A DNA stretch of 64,000 bases from Amblyomma americanum (GCF_052857255.1 NC_135505.1:141582343-141646342); one strand, 5' to 3'; counted from the stretch's first letter, positions 9,046 to 20,248 are shown. Translations and numbers: made by a program. Notes: generated by a model not told the origin, from the sequence alone.

Positions 9046-12000
9046 ATGGCAGGTGCAGACGACGATGTTCTGACGACGATGAGCGTTTTGGTCATTGTGT
9101 GTTCCCTGCTGTTGCGACGGCGGCGCGCGCAAAAGGCACGCAGACGAAGGTTTTGGGTGCACCCCTGCTGGCGCTACCGAGACGTTGAAGGGCAAGCGAA
9201 TGCTTTGCTTCCCCGGCTGCGCGCCCGAGATGAAGGCTTCTTCTGAGAGTGAGTGATTACAACCTTCTCAAACGCGTAGTGTGCCGTGTGCGTGACGTGA
9301 TAGTGATGTCTTTGATTCTTGATTATAGCTTCCTTCGGATTCCGCCGAGCTCGTTCGACACATTGCTCCACCTAGTTCGGCCTGTGATTGAGCGGCAGGA
9401 CACTCCGTTCAGGCGGTCGATATCCGCACACGATCGACTTGCCATGACAGTAAGGTAAGTCCGAAAGTCCGTGACCCGGTACTGTCCCGTCACAGTGCCT
9501 GATCAGCGGTCCCTCGGAAAATATTGTGTAAAACATACCGCATGAGCACTGTGATGCAACTCATCCCCCCCCCCCCCCTCCTCATTTATCCTTTGAGACG
9601 TATGTGATGAGAATACGCTTTTCAGATTTCTCGCAAACGGCGACACAATGAGAAGTTTGTCGTTCAACTTCCTGACAGGACGATCAACGGCTGGAATGAT
9701 CGTAAGGGAAACTTGTGCTGCATTATGGGAAATACTTCAGCCAACCTATGTAAGATTTCCACAAACAGCAGAAGAATGGAAAAAAGTAAGTGCACTGCAG
9801 TCCGTTTTGTTACTGCGGAGAGGGTTTATAGTGTTGACAAGCGTCCAGCTTGCCTTTCTTTACCTCATTTGTTATTCTACTGACTTTCCCAATGCCGCCT
9901 GCGTACCGACTTTTCAAATGTGTTGAACTCCTGCATCTCATAATGCATAAGACAACTAAAGGTTGCCTTATGCATTACTACGCTATTGTTTTGTCACAGT
10001 CTCATATTATATTGCCTCCCGATCACTCTTTCAGATTGCCACAGACATGCTTGTCGAGTGGAATTTTCCCAAATGCATTGGATGTATTGATGGCAAGCAT
10101 GTGAGCATTGAATGTCCTGCAAATTCAGGGTCACGAAACTTTAATTACAAAAAGTCATTCAGCACAGTCCTCATGGCAACATGCGATGCACATTATAGGT
10201 ATGGTGCATTTTTCTTGTGAATCATGCAAACAGTGTATTATATTCATTGAAAGAGAGTGCTATTGTATGCACTGAAAGAAAAGAGGACAGTTCAGTGGTG
10301 TAAGTTACATGACGAATTAAGGAGCATAGCGTAGACAGGTGTATGATTGCAATGGTTTGCTCATGCAGGTTGACAGTAAACATATTTGATTCTGCACAAA
10401 TAGCAGCAGATGTTAAAATGGCAATCTCTGAATTGTGATTGTGTGTGGCATGTATATTTAGTCAAACTATAATGCAGCACAGAAATGACTTTACAAGACT
10501 TGAACGCAGTAGTGACTTCAGAAGGAGCAAGGAGAAAGTCATGTTCTACATCAGATGCTAAATGGGCTACACTGAAACTTCTTGCTTTATTTCAGATTTG
10601 TGTATGTGGTCGTTGGCCACAACGGGGGAGAAAGCGATGGAGGAGTTTTGTTAAGAACGAAGCTGATGCATATATTGGGCGAGCGCAGATTTGGGATCCC
10701 CCCAGCAGCAACAGTGGGCTCAGCGGGACTGATACCATACTTGATGGTGGGCGACGAGGCCTTTCCATTGAAGCCTTACCTCATGCGGCCTTATCCTCGA
10801 CGTGGCAAGTTGCTTCAATTACTTTTAATGCTGACATCTTCCTCTGATTGCCGAGATGAAATATCAATGCAGCTGTACTGTGTTACTGCTGCCGCTGTTT
10901 GCCATAGCAGATACAGTTTCGTGCAATGCATACATACGGCAAAAATGGTCAAACAATTTCTACAAAAAATTTACAAATCCAGTCTAGCCTGCATGCATGT
11001 ATATAGCAAGTCTTACAAGGAAAGGGTTAGTTTCTGCATGGAAAAAAAATGGTTCAGAGGACTAAATTTCGTGTATGCAGTGCAATATGAGTGTATTAAA
11101 ATAGTTTTATTACTGATAATTTACATGTTATGTTGCATTTTGTGTGAAAGCAATAACATGATGCAGTAATAAAATGTAATGTTGACATATATGGTTTAGT
11201 TGAATGATTGCAAGCAAATGCATGAGCTCTATTTAACCTGTTTTACTGACTGGATAATATACGAAAATCTCAAGTTGTGCAATGCAGCCAAAGGGGGCCC
11301 TATGTAGCATTTCTTTAGCACAACTTAAGCATGCAAAAAATGAATAAAAACCCTTATAATATCAGTTTATGTAGCATTTCAAATTGTCCGCACCAGAAAC
11401 AGGCACCCAGAGGACATAAGATGTAGGAACAGTTTTTTTATTTTCAAGTTGTATTCAGTGGGTGCGCAGAGCTGCCAATTATTTCAATGATTTGAAATTA
11501 GTGCCATTGCCTTCTTCATCTAAGTATGTACATGTTTGCTGCAATTTTAATGCCCTGACCTTTTGTTTTTTCTAGCTCTTCATGCCTACAGGGTCAGCCA
11601 GTACAGCGAGTACTTGAAGAGGGCAGTGTTTAATTACCAGCTGAGTCGTGCAAGGAGGCTCATAGAAAACAGTTTTGGTATCCTGGCTAGTAGGTGGCGA
11701 ATACTGAAGAGACCCTTTCGAGCGTCAGAAGAAACCACCGAGAACATTGTAAGGGCATGTGTGGCGCTCCACAATTTTCTAATGAAAGATTCGGTGTTTT
11801 CCAGGACAACGTACAACCCTCCTGGATTTGTTGACCATGAAGACTGGGAGGGAAATGTCACAAATGGGGCATGGAGGAACGACAGTAGTGCCCTTCCTGG
11901 ATGGAAAGACCAGGGGTAGCACTCTGCTCGGTAACTATTATTTCCATGACGGCATGAAATCAATAATAGTTTGCATTTCCTGCTTTATTTACATTAAAGC

Positions 12001-12367
12001 AATTGAAGCTCATCGATAACAAACAGCGAAACATTCAAAACATTTGATTTAACTTGATCATTTAACACGACTTAAGATCTTGTTCATTAGAGTTTGCGTT
12101 AAGAATTGTAGCAGTGCAAAAATACATGCGTATTTCATGTTTTCAACAAAGTCAGTGGGTACAGCTAACGACGAGGAGTAAAACACGCCCATTAGAACTG
12201 TGACCTCAGACAGACAGGCAGAATAAGCTGAAGGAAAAGGTTGAACATCTCGTGCATTTCTGTGTTACAGGGCTGCATTGGAGATAAGGGATAGGCTGGC
12301 ATCCTACTTCATGAGCGACGGCCAGGTGCCATGGCAGGAAAGTGTCGTGACCCGTGCAGGACGGCAG
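9046..12367 (+). pseudogene. Harbinger (HARBI1-like) transposase, seven exons, one nonsense codon
   Basis: Predicted exons are 9046-9248, 9329-9454, 9626-9785, 10035-10198, 10596-10804, 11576-11915 and 12271-12367. Splice phases agree throughout and total 433 codons. Motifs in order are FWVHP in exon 1, RSLSFNFLTG in exon 3, CIDGKHVSI (first Asp) in exon 4, GESDGGV and VGDEAFPL (second Asp) in exon 5, ARRLIENSFGILASRWRI (catalytic Glu) and VALHNFL in exon 6, and GQVPWQ in exon 7. The only lesion seen is TGA at 9244-9246, where the family has Arg, consistent with a CGA to TGA change. Exon 5 ends at a GC donor (CGTG/GCAAGT). The last exon may instead read through to a stop at 12583. The catalytic triad is present, so this is a young inactive copy, or active only if exon 1 is bypassed. 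Confidence 0.82.
9565..9578. repeat. Poly-C tract (C14) in a transposase intron
   Basis: This is a run of 14 C within the second intron of the Harbinger transposase. Confidence 0.85.
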
Positions 12368-12488
12368 GTAATTTCCAATAACAGGCAACTACTTGTCAGC
12401 ATGCACAAACACTATCATGTCAAAAGAAAGCCGAAATTGCTTGCTTTCATAGAAAAATATTATCGATTGCTTGCACTTTACATTTCAT

Positions 12489-14728
12489 TTATTCATACTG
12501 CTCCATTTCGGCTTCATACAGCAGCTTGTGGATTTGGAATGTTACCTCACATCTTTTTTTGTGTGGTAGCATCCTCAGTTTAGCAGCTATCCAGTGTGCT
12601 GCCTCTTGACTGTCATCTTTCGGTGCAGGCATTTCATTTTTCTTTTTTAGTTCTAACAGCGTAGCTGAGCAGCTCCCCAAGACATCTTTCACCGCATCGT
12701 CGAAGCTGTCAGACTGCCTTCTTTTGGTCCTGCATATAAATATATCCGCACAATGTTTTCTTGCAATCACTGATTATCATTCAAATACCGCAGGAAATGT
12801 GAACCATGCCAGTACCGAGAGGAAGGTACACCGGATGCTCGCCTTTTGGCAGACCTGCAGGACAGGCCACATCGTTAGACTCAAGAGAAATGCACTGGAA
12901 AAGTATGTCTGCTTCCAATAAAAGAAAATGCACACAGCTTTCTTACCCTGGATCTGGGGCAGCGGCTCCTGCTTGTGAAGTTGACAACCTGCCTCAAAAA
13001 AATGTTTGTTATGGTGTCATATTCCGACACAAGAAAGTGAACACCAACTTACCCTGAAGAGCCAGCAGCAGATGCCGCACCTTCTGATGTGCTGGGGAGC
13101 CTATAGAAAAAATAAAAATGCTGCCATTTATGTCGTGCAAAAAACATGTCTACTTGCAATGCTATGAAAAGGAGCAAGACATATCACACTCATCTAGTAC
13201 CCGAAAGCTTGGTTTCACACCTTGTTGCAGTTTTTAGACGTGCAGTCATTAAATAGAACACAAGTTTTTCCCCGTGCATTGCAGTGTTGAGTGTGTGATT
13301 CACTTGAAACTGCAGACCAGCGACGAGTCATGACAGCAACTAAGCCAAGATCTGTATGCACATAAAACTAATCCATTTCTATGGGAGTGCAGCATAACAG
13401 AGCATAATAGAGTGGACACACTCTTAAACGTGAAAGGCTGGTGAAAAGGGTGTATTGACATGGAACCTGGGGTGCACCACAGCTAGGAAAACTGAAAATC
13501 ACCACTCACCTCAAATCGACCTCATCGGTAAAGTCATTGGGGCTGTCAGAGTACCTGCATTATATAAAGACATAGGATGTTGTTACTATTGGTGGATAAT
13601 GACACCACAATTAGTACAGCTTACATTTCTTGAAAAAGCGCAGCAGCCGGGCTTGATATACAGCTGCACAGGTGAATGAAATGACAATGTTGTACATAAA
13701 CTGTTTCGCTGCAGTAACCGTTATGGTAAGCAAACTACGAGGTGCACACCTGGCCACCAGTCTAGGACTGGAAGGGCTGTTGGATGACAGTGGAGATGTC
13801 AGAATGGAGCTGCACAAAAGCACAGATGCATAACAAGTTAAATCACTTGAAGCTTTATAAACTGAAGTTATACTTATGAAAACAAGACTTAACGTACATG
13901 TCCTCTTCTGGGGGCACATTTGATGAAGACCTGAAATGTAAAATTTGAGGTGTTTTGATGCAAAGCCTGCAGATTTCTTGCCAGGAAAAGGGTAATGTGA
14001 AAATACCAATAGCGAAGCTATCAGCGCAGCTGAAGAGAAGATAAATTGTTAAAAACACAGACGCTTGGGCAGTCAAATTACGTAAAAAGATATTAAACAC
14101 GAAGAAAGCAGCTTAAAAAGAATGGTAGGACAGGTGACAGTAGTGAAGTTATCAATGCCAGGCTTGAGTTGGCGCAGATGGCTACGCAACTAAGTTGCCT
14201 TTTTTTTTACCTTTCGGCATAATGTGGTGTGCTCCTCAGCATGCCATCCACGATGTCAAAAAGTGTCCACTTCGTGTGGACCTTTCCGGCCTCTCCTCCG
14301 GCGCCACTTTTCCGGCTCCCCTCCGACGCCGACACAATTTTCAGCCAACGATCCTTCACGTTTTTAAATTTTGCGGCTGCTTGCGGTCCTACAGAAATGC
14401 CACTGTTTATCACCAAGAAAGGTCGAAAAATGAAAAGATGAGCAACTTGTTTGAGTGCTCAAGCGGCGCTGTACGAAGCGCGCAGCCTGATACGACATGC
14501 GAACCGCTCAGGCAAAATCACCATGCCCGTAGGAAACCGAGATTCCACATCATTTGCTCCGCAGCACACCGCTAGAGCACTCTAAACAAGTGTGCTCACC
14601 CCCGCACATTCCTGCCGACGTGAACATTCAGCGGAAACTCAGATAAAGAATGAAAACAACTCACCAGTCAGATCGAATGTTCTGCCGATGATCGCCCACC
14701 GGTTCATTTTGGACGGCGGCGCTGGCAT
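12489..14728 (-). CDS. Harbinger-associated MADF/SANT-like DNA-binding protein
   Basis: Eight minus-strand exons splice in phase with no stop or frameshift: 14728-14665, 14388-14211, 13930-13898, 13809-13750, 13554-13510, 13100-13053, 12988-12947 and 12729-12489, giving 236 residues. Residues 8-25 (MNRWAIIGRTFDLT, then GPQAAAKF) and FKNVKDRWLK, KWTLFDIVDGML match the C-terminal two thirds of a MADF or Myb/SANT-like domain. A Ser/Pro-rich linker of short exons follows, and the last exon holds a BESS-like helix segment, HWIAAKLRMLPHKKRCEV. In PIF/Harbinger elements such a protein binds DNA and carries the transposase to the ends. The usual first third of a MADF domain is not visible, so an upstream exon may be missing. 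Exon 1 sits inside the left arm of the 14669-15422 palindrome. Confidence 0.8.
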
Positions 14729-15422
14729 CGAGGCACCCTACGGCTGGCTCGGAGCGCTCGGTCGTCGATCGTGGTTCTGCCGCCGCCGCTGGAAGTTAAC
14801 TTTGGCAGTAGCCAAGAGGTGGCGCTAGGAGAAAGCCTGGACGTTTCTCATTGGTTCGCGGCACGCGGCAAGCCGCCGAAAATGGCTCCTCGACCCATCC
14901 TCTGCGCGGCAGACCAAACCGCCTCCGCGGCAGGTTTCGCGGCACGCGGCGCGCCGCCGGCGGCGCGCCGCGCGCGTCTTGCCGCCAGTGTGTCCGTACC
15001 TTGCCGCCAGTGTGTCCGCCAGTGTGTCCTTGCCGTGCCGTACCAGTGTGTCCGTACCTTGAAGGTACGGTACGGACACACTGGCGGCAAGGTACGGACA
15101 CACTGGCGGCAAGACGCGCGCGGCACGCCGCCGGCGGCGCGCCGCGTGCCGCGAAACCTGCCGCGGAGGCGGTTTGGTCTGCCGCGCAGAGGATGGGTCG
15201 AGGAGCCATTTTCGGCGGCTTGCCGCGTGCCGCGAACCAATGAGAAACGTCCAGGCTTTCTCCTAGCGCCACCTCTTGGCTACTGCCAAAGTTAACTTCC
15301 AGCGGCGGCGGCAGAACCACGATCGACGACCGAGCGCTCCGAGCCAGCCGTAGGGTGCCTCGATGCCAGCGCCGCCATCCAAAATGAACCGGTGGGCGAT
15401 CATCGGCAGAACATTCGATCTG
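14669..15422. repeat. Giant near-perfect palindrome, about 754 bp
   Basis: The sequence from 14669 to about 15060 is repeated inverted from about 15062 to 15422. The symmetry centre is near 15061 (CCGTACCTTGAAGGTACGG), with small indels near the centre. Arms include CAGATCGAATGTTCTGCCGA at the outer left and its complement at the outer right. Between 14990 and 15120 there are repeated GTGTGTCCGTACCTTGCCGC-type units. The left arm contains exon 1 of the MADF gene (14728-14665) up to four bases before its end; the right arm therefore carries a second, donor-less copy at 15363-15422. Long open frames on both strands here are by-products of GC content and symmetry. Confidence 0.92.
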
Positions 15423-15892
15423 CGGACGGCAGGCATCGAGGCTCCCTACGGGCCGTTGTACGATCGTTTCGGAGCGCCTTCCGCCTCGTCCGTTTCGGGA
15501 GCGGAGCTGGCGGATCCGCCTCGTTCGGCGAACGGATGGAAAGTTGATGAACTTCAACTTTCTGGCGGACGAGCGCATCCGGCCGGGGACCGGATTGCAG
15601 CTATTGGCTGCTTTTCCCGTGACGTCAGTGACGTCCGAGCCCCTCCTCCCTCCGCCTCGGTTCTGCTCTGCCCCGGCCTGCCGGGGCAAGATGGCCATCC
15701 GTCGACTGAACTGGGGAGCGCGGCCTGGGCAGTGGCAGCGATGTCGCGAAGCATATTATATTGTACACATCTTGATATTACCAGTGTTCAGAGCGGCTGC
15801 AAACTTCGCCGCGTTCAGCAGTGGCGAGCGATAGTTCCACTAGTTGAATTCTGTAATCATCTACGTTGACGGAGTTGACAGAGCGCCTCTTC

Positions 15893-16088
15893 AAACCGAT
15901 GCAAACCTGTGCAGTGGCGGTGTCACGAAGTGTTTATTTCGAGCTGTTTTTGGTTTTTGCATGCGTTTGTAATTCCTGCTGCGGCTCTGCAAACCGACGC
16001 AAGACCTGTGCAATGGCGGTGTCACGAAGTGTTTATTTCGAGCTGTTTGTGGTTGTGGCAAGCGTTTTGAATTTCTGCTGCGAGTTAT
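15893..16088 (+). repeat. Tandem duplication, about 98-bp unit, two copies
   Basis: Units start at 15893 (AAACCGATGCAAACCTGTGC) and 15991 (AAACCGACGCAAGACCTGTG). Both contain TGTCACGAAGTGTTTATTTC and end in TTCTGCTGCG-type sequence. Divergence between copies is modest. Confidence 0.85.
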
Positions 16089-16560
16089 TTTCCTGTGCGT
16101 GCGCAAGTTTCACAGCATAGCGACAAGTGTCCGCGTAGTGAAAGTGATTATGGTCGGTGCGAGTGCTTTCCCATCAAGTCAGCGATATGTTCATCTGCGA
16201 AAAACTCGCGACGCCCGCCGTTTTCCGAATGTTGAAATGAACTTGGAGCTGTGCAGCTGGTCGCTTCCGTTGCGATGGCTGCAGTGGTCGTGACCGAGGC
16301 GAGCCCACGACGTTGTTTCTGCTACATATCAAACTGCTGCGTGTGCGACTTGACACGATCTTGGCTGCACGGCCGTCGCAGTGTTTTCTGCTGCGACAAC
16401 AGCAGCGTCGCCAGTCTTGTGCGTCTTGGTGCACGATACAGTGGTACGTTTTATGATCATGGGTGCGCAGGTTGAGACAGTGTGCCAGCGGCATTATGTA
16501 GCCTGTGTGAAAAAAATCGGTGCGCAGTGCAAATGTCAGTTCGGGGGCACCGTCATTTTG

Positions 16561-16583
16561 TATGTGTGTGTGTGTGTGTGTGC
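16561..16583 (+). repeat. TG microsatellite
   Basis: This is a short GT/TG dinucleotide run interrupted near its left end. Confidence 0.8.
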
Positions 16584-16951
16584 CACACGTCAAACAAAGG
16601 TACCAAAGTGAATTAAGCTGTCTCTATGCTTTTGTTGGAGGCCTGTTGTCGCCCAGTTGGCGTCGATCTCGCAGAAGACGTCGTATAGGCTTGCGTCTAC
16701 GCCTACGCTGCAGCTGGACGATTGCGTCGGCAGCGACGAATTGTGCAACTAATTGCCAGTTCACCCTGTTTGCGTTGGCCATGTACCCACGCAAAATCTC
16801 TACACAAGGGCGCTGACGAGAGCCGCCGACAAAAGCAGGAACTTCAACACGCACACCATGGCGATGCCGAAGCGCAGCCTACTAGGCCTAGGTGCAGGTC
16901 GCCGAGGAACGGAAAAAAGTACCACGTGACCACGAAAAGAGGTTATTATTT

Positions 16952-17003
16952 GGGGGGGGGGGGGGGCGCTCGTACGGGAAGTAGGTAGGAAAGGGGGGGG
17001 GGG
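16952..17003. repeat. Two poly-G runs (G15 and G11)
   Basis: The runs are at 16952-16966 and 16993-17003, in a G-rich strand context extending to about 17070. They have potential for G-quadruplex formation and sequencing slippage. Confidence 0.8.
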
Positions 17004-17516
17004 TGGAAGCGCAGTGTGCAGGGATATCGGGGGTTTGGAGAGGGGGGCAGGAAAGGAGGCAGGGGAGAAGGTATTCGGGCGCATACCGATCTGCCCCTTG
17101 GGATGCGGGAGCCCGTTTCGGCGCGTGGAGCGATGCTGGCGGTGCGCTCGCGCCGGCTAGGTTGCCACCAGCCGGAGAAGGCTATTGGACAGACGGATAT
17201 GCCCGGCGCGCCAATCGGCATGCTGGGACCATCCGCCTCGCTCGCAAGCGCCAAAGTGATCGTACAACACCTTTCCGCCTCACGTCCGCCTGGCGGCCGA
17301 AAACTGGCGGACCGCTCCCGAAGCGGACGAGGCGGAAGGCGCTCCGAAACGATCGTACAACGGCCCTACGAGCCTACTTGCTCCGGCCGTGGCCTCCGCG
17401 ATCGAAGCGCGCTTTTGCTCAAAGGCGCGCGCCGCCGCCGTAGCAGATCGCGGCGGCCACGCTCCGGCCGTCCCATTTCCCTCGCGCGCCGCGGAGCGGC
17501 GCTGTCCTTCCACTCC

Positions 17517-20248
17517 TGGGAGTCTGCACTCGACGATAGATTACGCACTAATGTCACAGAGGATGTATAACAGATTAGGGGTAATGAGCATAGATGAAGA
17601 TGGTTCCAGAAGTCTAGGTGTGACCACAAGCGTATCAAGTTGAGCTTCAGAAGAAAAAGCAATGTAGGACTGAATCAAGATAAACAATCAGGGGGAAATT
17701 TTTACTCAGAAAAGCAATTGGAAGTAGCAGCCGAACAAATCGAGAAAGTAATTTTTGAGGATAGTGAAACAGAATGGACTTATACCAAATTAACTCGATT
17801 ACTGGAGCTAGAACTAGCTAAGGTGGGAGTAAAGCTAAAAGGGAAAAGATGCAAACCCAAGAGTTGGTGGGATGAGGAGGTCAAGAGGGCAATAGAAAAG
17901 CGCAAGGAAGCATCCAGGGAACACAGATATTCCAAGAAGAGGGGGGAACCAAAACCCGAAGTAGACAGAAAATGGGATACCTTCATAAAGTGTAGAAGGG
18001 ACGCATCCTATTTGATTAATGAGAAAATTAGAAGAAAGGGTGCCCAATGGATGTCAAAAGTAAATAAAAAGGATAGAAAAGCAGCCCAAAAATTCTGGAA
18101 ACATCTAAATGCAATGAGTAATAAAACTAGGCTAGAACAAAGGTTTATTGTTACAGATGAGGGTATTCGACTAGAAGGGGATGAAGCAATAAAACACATA
18201 GGAACAAGGATGACGGAAAAATTTTCAGCAAAGCACGTGGTACATAATTTATCGAAGGAGGATAGACCGGTTACAGCAATAGCTTCACTTGAGCAAGGAG
18301 AGTGGGAAAGGGCAGAGAAGAAGGTTCCTAGTGGCACATCAACAGGACCAGATGGTATCCCGATTATGTTGATAAAGAAGTTAGGACCAAAATCCAAGCA
18401 AACATTAATACAGGTAGTGAACAAAATGATAGTGGATGAGAAAGTCCCCGATGAATGGCGATTAAGTAGAATGAACATGATATATAAGGGAAAGGGGGAC
18501 AAAGCAGACGTAAGTAACTATCGCCCCATAACAGTGACGTCTGTGGTTTACAGGGTGGTGATGCAAATTATAAAGGATAGACTGCAGGCTTGGGTGGAGA
18601 ACGAGGGGATGCTAGGGGAACTACAGAATGGGTTCCGGAAACAAAGGAGGTTGGAGGACAATCTATTTTCATTGACACAGTGTATAGAAATTGCGGAAAA
18701 GGAACATAGGCCCTTATTGCTAGCATTTCTGGATATTAGGGGAGCCTATGACAACGTTACTCAGGAGCATTTGTGGGACATATTGGGCACATTGGATGTG
18801 GAAAATGGAGTAATTAATCTTTTAAAAGATATATATAGAGGTAACAGAGGGCTCATAAAATGGGAAAAAAATGTATCAGGGCCTGTAGAGATACAGCGGG
18901 GGCTTAGACAAGGATGTCCTCTGTCCCCTTTGTTGTTCATGTTGTACCTGCAAGGTTTGGAGGCCAAGCTAGAGGGGAGCGGACTAGGTTTCAACCTATC
19001 TTTTTTCAAGCAAGGGGAATTGATTAAACAGACATTACCGGGACTAATATATGCGGACGATATAGTGATAATGGCTGACAACAAGGAAGACCTGCAGAAG
19101 TTGTTAGACATATGCAGTACAGAGGGAGATAGATTAGGCTTCAAGTATAGTAAGGAAAAATCTGCAGTCATGACATTTAATGAAGAGGGCGGCGAGCATA
19201 GAATACAGGAGTTCGTGTTAAAGGTAGTGAATGAGTACAAGTATCTTGGGGTGTGGATAAATAACAGTGTTGAGTATCTGACAGAGCATGAAAAATATGT
19301 AATGAATAAAGCTAGTAGGAATGCAGCTGTCATGAAAAATAGGGCACTGTGGAATTACAATAGGTATGAGGTGGTAAGAGGGATCTGGAAAGGGGTGATG
19401 GTCCCTAGCCTGACCTTCGGGAATGCGGTCCTGTGTATGAGGCCAGATGTTCAAGCAAGGCTGGAAATTAGGCAACGGGGAGTAGGGAGGTTAGCTTTGG
19501 GAGCACATGGCAATACACCAAATCAGGGGGTACAGGGCGATATGGGATGGGCGTCTTTCGAGAGCAGAGAGGCTAGCAGTAAGATAGCATTTGAGGAACG
19601 ATTGAGAAGGATGGAGGAAAAGCGGTGGGCTAGGAAAGTTTTCAGATACCTGTATATAAAGAATGTTGACACGAAATGGAGAAAGCGAACTAGAAAATTG
19701 ACAAGCAAATATCTGGACAGCAGTAAGGGGGCAAATCAGCAATTATCGGTTAAGAAAAAGGTTAAAGGAACAGAGAGAGCTTTGTGGAAAACAGGGATGC
19801 TGACGAAATCGGCACTAGAAACATACCGGACCTTTAAACAGGAAATTGTCAAAGAAAATATCTATGATAATTGTAGGGGAAGTTCTTTGTTGTTTGAGGC
19901 CAGGACTGGAGTTTTGCGGACTAAGAAGTATAGAGTCAGGTACCAGGAGATAGACACTTTGTGCATTGCGTGCGGAGAGGAGGAGGAAACGGCTGAACAC
20001 TTGATACTTTTCTGTAAAGGGCTTCACCCTACAGTGGAAGGCAGCGGGGCTGACTTACCCAAGGCATTGGGGTTTAGGGATAGTGAAGGGAAAGTGGATT
20101 TTAAGAGGTTAGAAGTAACCAAGCGAAGGTTATCTGATTGGTGGCTAAAAGCAAGACAGGAGTAAAATTTCACAAGACATGGCTAGGTGGCTTGAGCCAC
20201 CGCCCGATGTAAAGGGTTCAGCCGTATCCATCCATCCATCCATCCATG
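17517..20248 (+). mobile_element. Non-LTR retrotransposon, 5'-truncated, nearly intact RT
   Basis: The copy starts inside the APE-type endonuclease domain (STIDYALMSQRMYNRL at about 17529-17576, then IDEDGSRSLG). A one-base shift near 17620 moves it to the RT frame (DHKRIKLSFRRKS), which stays open to 20165. The 3'UTR contains GGCTTGAGCCACCGCCCGAT and ends in a TCCA repeat at about 20226-20248. Abrupt loss of the 5' part at about 17515 is typical of target-primed reverse transcription. A second, decayed copy of the same family lies at 60063-60918. Confidence 0.88.
17621..20165 (+). pseudogene. LINE reverse transcriptase ORF (endonuclease part lost)
   Basis: The open frame runs about 848 codons from the frameshift at about 17620 to TAA. 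RT motifs in order are STGPDGIPIMLIKKLG, VSNYRPITVTSVVYRVV, NGFRKQRRLEDN, LLAFLDIRGAYDN (motif A), GLRQGCPLSPLLFMLYL (motif B), LIYADDIVIMAD (motif C with the catalytic YADD), LGFKYSKEKSAVM and YLGVWI. The C-terminus carries CIACGEEEETAEHLILFC, a Cys/His nucleic-acid-binding motif of the CR1/L2/Jockey-type LINEs. RT residues look intact, but without the endonuclease and with no ATG linked to ORF1, the copy cannot be autonomous. I do not assign the clade further. Confidence 0.88.

Larger units (their letters stand above)
8790..14740. mobile_element. PIF/Harbinger DNA transposon carrying transposase and MADF-type partner
   Basis: The element holds two convergent genes typical of PIF/Harbinger transposons: a DDE transposase with HARBI1-like motifs on the plus strand (9046-12367) and a Myb/SANT-MADF-like protein on the minus strand (14728-12489). 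Their 3' ends lie about 120 bp apart. Exact ends are uncertain. The limits given use the motif GCATCGAGGCACCCTA, which occurs on both sides (8790-8805 and 14725-14740) but in the same orientation; an inverted copy lies at 15351-15366, so the true right end may be near 15366. Three-base target-site duplications expected for this superfamily could not be fixed. Confidence 0.7.
15433..17374. mobile_element. Putative TIR-bounded element, about 1.94 kb, non-coding
   Basis: A 64-bp segment at 15441-15504 (beginning GCTCCCTACGGGCCGTTGTA) is repeated inverted, with few differences, at 17312-17374. The left end is preceded by GCATCGAGGCTCCCTA, a one-base variant of the motif seen in the 8.7- and 14.7-kb hairpins. 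The interior has no recognisable coding region but includes a 98-bp tandem duplication, a TG microsatellite and poly-G runs. It may be a non-autonomous relative of the neighbouring Harbinger element. No target-site duplication was identified. Confidence 0.55.

Noticed and set aside
14796..15698. 300-codon open frame on the minus strand and 174- and 130-codon frames on both strands
   Set aside because: They lie in the GC-rich palindrome, mirror each other on opposite strands, and show no domain. They result from symmetry and lack of stop codons in GC-rich DNA.
17640..20165. Host gene for the 841-codon ORF
   Set aside because: Reverse-transcriptase motifs including YADD and a TCCA-type 3' tail show it is a retrotransposon.
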